Part shown: piece after piece, positions 49,801 to 58,919 of the stretch
How the letters are laid out: every line of letters begins with the position of its first letter
Position numbering within the stretch: the first letter of the stretch is position 1
Assembly (NCBI GenBank): GCA_012295275.1
Contig: CM022679.1
Span: forward strand, 24,299,002 to 24,363,001
Source: Chrysomallon squamiferum
Taxonomy: Eukaryota > Mollusca > Gastropoda > Neomphalida > Peltospiridae
Length of the DNA: 64,000 bases
Direction: 5' to 3'
Notes under the pieces: model-generated
What the model saw: the letters and a program-made list of their open reading frames with translations, nothing else
Databases searched by the model: none
What the model was told of the DNA's origin: nothing
Made by a program: the position numbers and the translations under genes

Positions 49801-52800
49801 TTGATGTGTGAAAGAAATAAAGTGCTGGAGTTATCGTTCGATGATTTCACAGCAGCAGGAATTGTTTGCTGCCTTTATTTCACTTAGGAGGCAATTGCTG
49901 CATCTGCATGTTAACAATCTTGTTAGGATTTACCATTGAATTTTTGTCAGAACTTTATGTATTTAATGGACAGTTTTACTTGAAAACCTAAGAATGGAAA
50001 AGTTTATTAATAAGGAGATGAAAAATGAAGCAAAGATACTCAAATCTTTTCACCATAATCCCATTCAGTCTCCAGAAGATCAAGAAAGAAAAGTAATTAT
50101 TCACCAGTTAAGTAAATAAACTGATAAAGATGCACACACATACACACATGAATATGCAAATGGATTTATGGATTTATAAACAGCAAAATCCGATGATACA
50201 TGCATATAGATACACTATAAAAACATAAATGAAGCACATAACCCAAAATGAATACCAAGTTCACACATTTTTGGAGATCCAAAGTTGCCAGAATATACTC
50301 TGTCCATACTGAAGTGTTAATAGCATTAGAAGTACAGTATAACTATTTAAAATGACATACATAAATAAACTATATTAACTCACTACAATTTAAAATCAGT
50401 ATAATTCATTTTGGTAAATGTCATTATCAAGAAAGGTAGTGATAAAAAACTGTGTTTGCCTGGTTTCTTAAAGAAATTATCTTTGATTACACGCAGACTT
50501 ATTGACATTTTATTAAAATATTCACAGTTCAACAGATAGCTTGGGAGGTTTGCACATACTTTTGTTATTATGGGACATTTTTACTTCATTTACAAAGTCG
50601 TGAACCATCATTTCTGTTCAAAATAGAATACTGCTGTCCAGACTGATACAGTCCTGCATGGTGCCTCGAGGCTGATTTTGTTTTGTTTTATCTCCTGGCA
50701 ATATTCTGCACACTGATCATGAATTCTCTTGATTTGTTCTAACAGTTGTAATTTTCCTTCACAACTGACTACATTTTCTTATCTTTGATGGCGTGTGTAT
50801 ATATGTATATGTGCATGTGTAACTACACATATATACATATACATGGATTATCATGATAATGTTAGGCTAAAGAAAAGAAAATAAGTATTGATATTATTTA
50901 GAAGCAAAAGATAAATCAGTGTTTTGCATACTATAACGCATATTATGTTTATGTTGGTGTTTTACTATTGTAGTGCACACTACATTTTTTTATAATCTTC
51001 AGTAATTGTTAATTTATTTTTACACAGGTTCTGATAAAGAAGTTCCTTCTGTGGGGAAATGCGTTGAAACATCTAAATGTCGATTTCACAGTCAGGAAAA
51101 AGGGGAGAACTCCACTGATGCGTTGGTATCCCTTCACTCGGATAAAAGTCAGTCTGCCGGAAAGGGAAAAGTAGACAAGTTCACTGAACAAGCACGTCGA
51201 ACGGCACAGGTATAGGTATTAGTAAATTAATTGGACTCTGTGGTAAATATGTTGTTGATGTTCTGTGGTAGATATTTTGAATAAAATTGGTAACAAACAT
51301 ATTAAAAATCATCAAATTTCACACAATGAAAAGATTAAAAAATAATTAACAGAGTTCAGCTCAGCAGATGGATGTGTAAAGTGGTGTTATATAATTTATC
51401 ATTTATTTATTGCATTTTCCATTTATCAGTAATCAAACAGTGAATATTCAATATGTTTTTAATGCACAGAAATAAACAAAAAAATATTTTTAACAAATGA
51501 ATATTGCGGTATTATTATTATATTCATATTATTATTATGATTCTTGTTATTTCAGATGCCTGCAGAGTCTAATCCACATGAAGAAGGTATGAATGTTTAT
51601 TAATTGGTTTTCATTCACTTCTAAATAATTCTGCATTACAAAGCTCCAGAAAAAATCCCAAACAAAAGTATACTGACCTGTTTTTTAGATTTATTATCTG
51701 TTTTGTAGATTGAAATAGTTAAAGACACAAATGGACAGGTGTGTGTGTGTGAAGAGAAAATTGTTTCTTAGCCTATAAATAAAAAGTAATCTAGACCATT
51801 GTTATATTTCTGACAACCACAGTCTGTCATTTACTGTGACATAATTAGTAATAAGTGTTCATATTATTTTTGTTCTATTAATACTTTTTTTATAAATAGT
51901 TTTAGTTACAGACTGATTATCTAATATTAACCATCAAATGAAATTAAATTGTTTTTAAATTTTGTTTATTAATTGGTTTTCATTCACTTCTAAATAAATC
52001 TGCATTACAAAGCTCCAGAAAAAATCCCAAACAAAAGCATAATGACGTGTTTTTTAGATTTATTATCTGTTTTGCAGATTGAAATAGTTAAAGACACAAG
52101 TGGACATGTTTGTTTGTGTGTGTGTGTGTGTGAAGAAAAAATTGTTTAAAAGCAGTTCATATTTCTTATTTCTGTTTTACAGTGAATCAGGGAAAACCAA
52201 ACCTGGATGTGTCAGCCATTGCACCAGAACAAATTTGTAAAGGTATCCTTACATTTTTCTTTTCATCTCATGTGTCCAGAAATATATATATAAATCACAT
52301 ACAACAACAGCTATTTTTCCGTTATTAATAGTGAAATGCTTGTTCCGCATAGAGATAAAAGAAATATATAAATTTCCAAATCCTCTTCTGACAAATTATA
52401 GCATTATTAATACTTTTTTATATAAATAGTTCTTCTTACAGACTGATTGTCTAATATTATCCATCCAATGAAATTAAATTCTTTTTATAAAAATGATATC
52501 AATATAAGGTAAATAACACACATACACACATGAAATGCAAATGTATTTATGGATGTATAAACAGCAAAATCTGACAGGACATGCATATAGATATATTATA
52601 AAACACATATTTGAAGCACATAACCAGAAATCAATGCCAATTTCATACATTTTAGGAGATCCAAAGTTGCTAGGCTGTATTCTGTCCATATTGAAGTGTT
52701 AATAGCACTAGATTTACAGCACAAATATTTAAAATATTTAATGCATAAAATTGTATTAAATCACGAAAATTTAAAATCATCAGTATAATTCATTTTGGGA

Positions 52801-55800
52801 AATGTCATTATCAAGAAAAGTTAGTGATGAAACACTGTTTTCCTGGTTTCTTAAAGAAATTATATTTGATTACAATGTCTGTAATTCCACGCAAACCTAT
52901 TAATATTTAGTTAAAATATTCACAGATAGCATGGGAGGTTTACAGATACTTGCAAAGCCTGTATTGTCATTATCAATGGTGTCATCTTTTGTCATTATGG
53001 GCCATTTTTCTTCATTTATAATGTCATCAACCAACATATCAGTTCAGAATGGAATATGGTTTTCTTAAGTCAGTATTATGGGACTATAAAATGACTTAGA
53101 GAAATAGAGGATTTTGACTTACCTACAGTGTTCAAATGTCATTATTATTGACTTGTATAGCAGCTCCTCACCTTTTAATTCTGTATATCGACGTTGTGAA
53201 AAAACCAAAGTCTGAATTATTTAGGTTTGAATTTTATTTCATGGCTGATTTTGATTTTATTATATATATTTTTTACTCATCTAGCTATATTGTGCACACT
53301 AATTATGGATTCACCTCATGTATTCTAACAATTGGAATTTTCCTTCACAACTGACTTACATTTTCTTATCTTTAATGGCATGTCGGTATGTACTTGCATA
53401 TGCATTTACATACTTGTCGGTATGGACTTACACATGTGTAATCATGATAATGTTAGGCTAAAGAGAAGAAATTTAAAAGAAATATTGATACTATTTAGAA
53501 GCAAAAGATAAATGAGTTGACAACGATGTTTTGTTTACTGTAACTCATATTATGTTTATGTTGGTGTTTTACTATTGTAGTGCACACTACATTTTTTTAT
53601 AATCTTCAGTAATTGTTCATTTATTTTTACACATGTTCTGGTAAAGAAGTTCCTTCTGTGGGGAAATCCGTTGTCGGAGAGAAAGAAGGGGAAAACTCCA
53701 CTGATCAAGTAGGTATAGAAATAAGTGCTGTGATATAAATTTCTCTATCTGGTCTAAGCCATATCAGCACCTAGTATTAGGAACTGCATAGACATTTGTG
53801 TCATGAAATTTGGTTTAACAGCAGCAGGGGTCTCACTAGGGGTGTGCCTGTAAGTTGCAGTTAGCAATATTGACCTTCATTTTACAGACAGAACTAAATG
53901 CTGTGACATAAATCTGTATATGTGGTGTGAACCATATTAGTACCTAGTATTGTTAGGAACTGCATAGACATTTGTGTCATGAAATTCGGTTTAAGAGCAA
54001 CAGTGATTTCACTGGGGCTGTTCCTGTAAGTTGTCATTAGCTGTATTGACCTTCTTTTTATGCTGTGACATAAATCTCTTTAATTTAGATTAGAGTCTTG
54101 AAAATTTTTGACCGATTATTTTGTGTAGGTAATGTTCTTTCTGTTTATGTTCTTACATGTATCAGTAATTCTAATAAACTTTATTGCTGTGTATATGTTC
54201 TCACTAATTGATATATCAGAACTGCCACTTTAGAATAAACCATTATTTTTACTATTTGTTACCTTTTTCATGAGCAGATCATAGGCACATTCTTAATTTT
54301 CACCTTTGCTTCTCAGGTACCATTGTTTCTATAGGTTTTTTCATAATATTATAATACGTTGTTGCAATTCAGATATTTCTTCACTTTATTTTTGCAGTGA
54401 ATGAAAAGTAGAAAATGTCAGCCATTTCTTGAAATTCCTTATCCTTTTTTTTTTTAACTTTTATATAAGAACAGTGTTCAAACAGTGATCAGTGAATATT
54501 CAATATGTATTTAATGCATAGAAACAAAAAAACACACAAATCTGAATACTGAGGTATTATTATTATTATGATTCTTGTGATTTCAGAATCCTACAGTGCC
54601 TGGTCCACCTAAGAAAGGTATGAATGTTTATTAAATGGTTTTCACTCAAAAAACATACTGACATGTTTTTATATTTAAATTTATATATTACTGAAAACAT
54701 AAATCGAAACATATCACCAAAACGCTCATATATTTTTGGATATCCAAAATGAATTCAATCCATACTGAAGTGTTAATAGCTAGATGTACAGTAAAAATAT
54801 TTAAAATCACATACATAAATATTTAAAATCATTAAATACATTTTAGGAAATAACATCAGAAAGTTTAGTGATGGAAAGACTATGCCTGGTTTTCTAAACA
54901 AATTATCTTTCATTACAGTGTCTGTACTTCCAAGCAAACTTATTAACATTCATAATTCAGCTGTTCTGTCTGTAATTCCACACTAACTTATTCACATTTT
55001 GTTAAAATATTCACAATTCAGCAGATAGCATGGGAAGTTTACACATGCTTGCAAAGCCTGTATTGTCATTATCATCACTGACATCGTTTGTCATTATGAG
55101 CCATTTTTACTTTATTTATAAAGATATGAACCATCATTTCTGTTCAAAATGGAACACGGTTTTCCATACTGATATGGTGCCTTGTGTCAGTCCATGTGAC
55201 ATCAGTGTGGATAAAGCAATGTCATTTCAAAAGCAAAGTTTTGTTGCAGCCTCCATGAAATAGACATGACAAAGCCTGGCATATTTTTTTATATTTAATC
55301 AGTAATCCATTTTTCTTTATTTACCAAGTAAAACAATAGCGTAACCATTCCAGCACTTCAAGTTTTCAAAAGCTAATTTTTCTTATGTCAGTATAAAATG
55401 AATTTGAGAAATAGTTTTTTTTTTTACTTCTGTACATTTGTGAAAAAGATCTGTCTGAATTGTTGAATTTTATTTCGAGGCTGATTTTCATTTATTTTTG
55501 TTTTATTATCTCCTAGCAATATTCTGCACACTGATCATGAATTCTCTTGATTTGTTCTAACAGTTGTAATTTTCCTTCACAACTGACTACATTTTCTTAT
55601 CTTTGATGGCGTGTGTATATATGTATATGTGCATGTGTAACTACACATATACATATACATGGATTATCATGATAATGTTAGGCTAAAGAAAAGAAAATAA
55701 GTATTGATATTATTTAGAAGCAAAAGGTAAATCAGTGTTTTGCATACTATAACTCATATTATGTTTATGTTGGTGTTTTACTATTCTAGTGCACACTACA

Positions 55801-58800
55801 TTTTTTTATAATCTTCAGTAATTGTTAATTTATTTTTACACAGGTCCTGATAAAGAAGTTCCTTCTGTGGGGAAATGCGTTGAAACATCTGAATGTCGAT
55901 TTCCTGTAGAGGAAGAAGGGGAGAACTCCACTGATGCATTGGTATCCCTTGACTCGGATAAAAGTCAGTCTGTCGAAGAGGGAAAAGGGGAGCAGTTCAT
56001 GGAACAAGCACGTCCAATGGAACAGGTATAGGTATTAGTAAATTAATTGGACCCTGTTACTGTTGGTAAATAAGTTGTTGATGTTCTGTGGTAGATATTT
56101 TGAATAAAATTGGTAACAAACATTAAAAATCATCAAATTTCACACAACAAAAATAATAAAAAATAATGAACAGAGTTCCAACTCAGCAGATAGATGTGTA
56201 AAGTGGTGTTATATAATTTATCATTTATTTATTGCATTTTCCATTTATCAATAATCAAACAGTGAATATTCAATATGTTTTTAACGCACAGAAATAAACA
56301 AAAAAATATTTAAAAAAAAATGAATATTGCGGTATTATTATTATTATGATTCTTGTTATTTCAGATGCCCGCAGAGTCTAATGCACATGAAGAAGGTATG
56401 AATGTTTATTAATTGGTTTTCATTCACTTCTAAGATCCAAAGTTTCCAGACTGTATTCTGTCCATACTGAAATATTTAAAATGACATACATAAATAAATG
56501 TATTAACTCATTACAATTTAAAATCATCAGTATAATTTATTTTCGGAAATGTCATTAACAAGAAAAGTTAGTGATGAAAAACTGTTTTCCTGGTTTCTTA
56601 AAGAAATTATCTTTGGTTTCAGTGTCTGTAATTCCATGCAAACTTATTCACATTTTGTTAAAATATTCGCAGTTCAGCAGATAACATGGGAAGTTAACAC
56701 ATGCTTGCAAAGCCTGTATTGTTGTTATCATTACTGACATCTTTTGTCATTATGGGCCATTTTTCTTCATTTACAATGTCATCAACCATCGTATCAGTTC
56801 AGAATGGAATATAGTTTTCCAGATTGATACAGTCTTGTTTGGTGCTTATGTCAATCCATTTGACATCAGTGTGGATATAAGAATGTCATTATTGGAACTG
56901 ACTTCAAATTTTTGTTGCGGCCTGCAGGAAATAGAGGTGACGAAGCCAGGCATATTTCTCTACACTTAATCAATAACACATTATTCTTTATTTACTAATG
57001 AAAACAACAGCGTTCCATTCCAGTACTTCACTTTTCAAAAGCTAATTTCTCTTAAGTCAGTATTATGGGAGTATAAAATGACTTAGAGAAATAGAGGATT
57101 TTGACTTACCTACAATGTTCAAATGTCATTATTATTGACTTATATATTCAGTTCTGTATATCGAGGTTGTGAAAAAATCAAAGTCTGAATTATTAAGGTT
57201 TGAATTTTATTTCATGGCCGATATTGAATTTATTATATATATTTGTTAATCTCCAAGCTGTCTTCTGCACACAAATCATGGGTTCACCTGATGTATTATA
57301 ACAATTGGAATTTTCCTTTAAAACTTACCACAACTGACTTACATTTTCTTATCATTAATAGTTTTTTGTATAGGTATGAACATATGTAATTATACATATA
57401 CGTACACATGTGTAATCATGATAATGTAAGGATAAACAAAAGAAAAAGGATTAACTGAATTTATTCAGAAGCAAAAGATAAATGAGTTGACAAGAATATT
57501 AAGAACTATTACTTCTTTTCTGTTTGTTTTGTGAGTCCAATGATGTAGATAAATCACAAAAAAACCTCAGATGCTTTTTTTAAATTTATAATGTAATTCG
57601 TCTGTAGAACAAAAGAAAAAAGATATAAAATTTCCTCTGGAAATCCTCCACTAATAATACTTCAGATTTATTATTTCTTCTAATAAATATAGTTTTTATT
57701 ACAGATTGATTGTCTCATATGAAACATTCAGTGAACATAAATATATTTTTTATATAAATTATGTGGTATCAGATGATGTGTTTTAAATGCTTTGTTACAG
57801 CTGTAGATTCATGTTTATATGTTTAATTATTTATGATTTTTTATTTATTTAATCTCTGCCCTAACAAATCATTACCAGGATTGCTTCAAGCTACTGATAC
57901 AAATTTCAACATGGTTAGAAAGATCTTGGATGAAGATCTTAGAAAGAAGGATGAAGATATTAGAAAGAAGGATGAAGATCTTAGAAAGAAGGATGAAGAT
58001 CTTAGAAAGAAGGATGAAGAAAATCTGAGATATCGCCAACAACTAAATGAGAGAGAGATGCATTATCAGTGGCAATTAAATCAGATAAATATTTATCATC
58101 AGCAGCAATTAAATGATATAAATGTGAATTGTGTGCAGTACCAACAACTACTAGTCATGAACATTCTGACTATTAATAATCAGTTAGAACATTTAAACAA
58201 TCAGGTACAAGAGCTGAACAACAGACAGCAAAGTCAAAATAACATGACTGAGATCATCATAGATCAAGCAAATGAGCTTCAAAGACTAAGACAAGGTACT
58301 CGAGGTTTGAAATATTTAATGATTTGATTATTAGTTAAAACAAACTGATGATTTTATTTAATTGAGGAATTTTCATTATTTTTATTTTTATTTTTTTGTC
58401 ATGCAGAGAAAAGAATGAGTCATAAAGAATGTTTAAATTGTATTTTTACTTAATTATATTGAAGACAGTTGTAACACAAAAGAACATTGTTATTATTTTT
58501 ATATTAACAATTTATTGGTAAATATTAAAATTAGTTGTTTTATTATTGAGAAGATAAAATTGTAACTATTTGAAGAAGAAACATACCTGTCAAATTATCT
58601 ATTGATAACATGACGTAAAATACTTTCCTCCGCTTTTTTTCTTATTTTATTTACTTATTTATATGTTTATTTATTTATTTATTTATTTTATAGAAAATAA
58701 ATAATAGTTGTGTATATCATAATTTTACTTTTTTCAGATGGTGAATCTTCAACACCTCAAGATGTGTCTAGATGTAAAGTTTGTCTGTCAGAAAATGTAA

Positions 58801-58919
58801 ATGTTATATTTGAACCATGTCGACATGCTTGTTGTGGAGTCACGTGTGCACTTCAGTTGACAAAATGTCCAATCTGTCGAAAAATTGTAAAGAAGTTGGA
58901 GACTGTCTTCCTATCATAA
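46800..58919 (+). CDS. IAP copy C: BIR-less, multi-module coiled-coil RING protein (inferred 11-exon gene)
   Basis: Exons 46800-46875, 47762-47862, 48197-48215, 48691-49020, 51028-51209, 51556-51586, 52183-52242, 55844-56025, 56365-56395, 57879-58304 and 58738-58919 chain in matching phases to 540 codons without a stop. Exon 1 keeps the worn N-terminus of BIR1. Three BIR3-tail modules carry no zinc ligands. A pure heptad array (residues about 69-146), a shortened UBA remnant (247-266), a second coil (338-479) and a RING (about 491-528) follow. An additional worn first exon at 49,994 means that two 5' ends may have merged into one locus. A decayed module (53,634) and an orphan microexon (54,587) have to be skipped. 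The chain is inferred from phases and splice sites only. Confidence 0.55.
47762..47862 (+). CDS. IAP C module 1: BIR3-tail exon
   Basis: 101 nt, AISDEGVEQPIQSSKLV then EGENFTVQVGQMTE. Two acceptors 9 nt apart (TTTACAG and ATCTCAG) both keep the frame. Confidence 0.6.
48197..48215 (+). CDS. IAP C module 1 microexon, shortened to 19 nt
   Basis: KPTVSE plus one base. Relative to the 31-nt version it has lost 12 nt, that is four codons, so the phase is kept. Confidence 0.55.
48691..49020 (+). CDS. IAP C coil exon 1: near-perfect heptad array
   Basis: 330 nt, phase 1-1. About eleven 21-bp units encode ELQETKE and close variants (48,702-48,940), then a short KEN/KTEKQELRKSK tail. It ends AAAG|GTTTGA. 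Because the unit is a multiple of 3 all six frames look open; the phases of its neighbours pick this one. Confidence 0.68.
48702..48940 (+). repeat. 21-bp tandem repeat inside a coiled-coil exon
   Basis: Unit CTACAGGAGACAAAGGAAGA plus A, about eleven copies with GAG/GTA and ACA/AGA variants. One unit equals one heptad. Confidence 0.95.
49994..50092 (+). pseudogene. Second worn first exon (BIR1 N-terminus) within unit C
   Basis: ATG, then INKEMKNEAKILKSF and SPEDQER, parallel to YNEMRDEAKRLVSF and YPEDEER of copy A. It is preceded by a recognisable copy of the copy A 5'UTR (TTGTTAGGATTTAC). The possible donor AAA|GTAATT is in phase 0, which does not match the phase-1 modules that follow, so it is probably dead. 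Confidence 0.65.
51028..51209 (+). CDS. IAP C module 2: long BIR3-tail exon
   Basis: 182 nt, GSDKEVPSVGKCVETSKCRF, then QEKGENST and KFTEQARRTAQ. Almost a duplicate of the exon at 55,844. Confidence 0.65.
51556..51586 (+). CDS. IAP C module 2 microexon
   Basis: 31 nt, MPAESNPHEE plus one base; acceptor TTATTTCAG, donor GAAG|GTATGA. Confidence 0.6.
52183..52242 (+). CDS. IAP C shortened UBA-exon remnant
   Basis: Starts VNQGKPNLDVSAIAPEQICK, parallel to PGKPHLDMSAIA and EQIRE in copy A. The old donor is mutated (GTGAGT to ATGTGT), but a new one, AAAG|GTATCC, keeps the exon symmetric in phase 1. Only the first UBA helix remains, so no UBA fold is expected. Confidence 0.45.
53634..53709 (+). 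pseudogene. Decayed BIR3-tail module exon
   Basis: Matches KEVPSVGK of the 51,028 exon but its acceptor CACAG has become CACAT, and its 3' half is replaced by the right arm of the inverted repeat. Confidence 0.72.
53722..54483. mobile_element. Right arm of the 0.77-kb inverted repeat, inserted in a module
   Basis: Reverse complement of 45,278-46,055. It interrupts copy C between the decayed exon (53,634) and its microexon (54,587). In the left arm the same sequence borders the Ulp1-like relic, so it may be part of the same element. Confidence 0.8.
54587..54617 (+). pseudogene. Orphan microexon of the decayed module
   Basis: 31 nt, NPTVPGPPKK plus one base, with intact splice sites but without a phase-0 exon before it. 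Confidence 0.55.
55844..56025 (+). CDS. IAP C module 4: long BIR3-tail exon
   Basis: 182 nt, GPDKEVPSVGKCVETSECRF, then EEEGENST and QFMEQARPMEQ. Together with its intron flanks it is a recent duplicate of the 51,028 module, with about a dozen amino-acid changes and no frame break. Confidence 0.65.
56365..56395 (+). CDS. IAP C module 4 microexon
   Basis: 31 nt, MPAESNAHEE plus one base. Confidence 0.6.
57879..58304 (+). CDS. IAP C main coiled-coil exon
   Basis: 426 nt, phase 1-1. Homologous to copy A exon 5 (GLLQATDTNFNMVRK), but the old acceptor (TTTAAG) is lost and a new one, ATTACCAG, nine codons further in, restores the same phase. It has four to five 21-bp units (KKDEDLR), then QQLN repeats and the conserved QNNMTEI end. 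Confidence 0.78.
58738..58919 (+). CDS. IAP C RING exon
   Basis: 182 nt, shorter acidic linker than A and B, then CKVCLSENVNVIFEPCRH, CCGVTC, ALQLTK and CPICR, ending VFLS and TAA. It has the usual six residues before the last CxxC pair, unlike A and B. All RING ligands are present. Confidence 0.9.
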
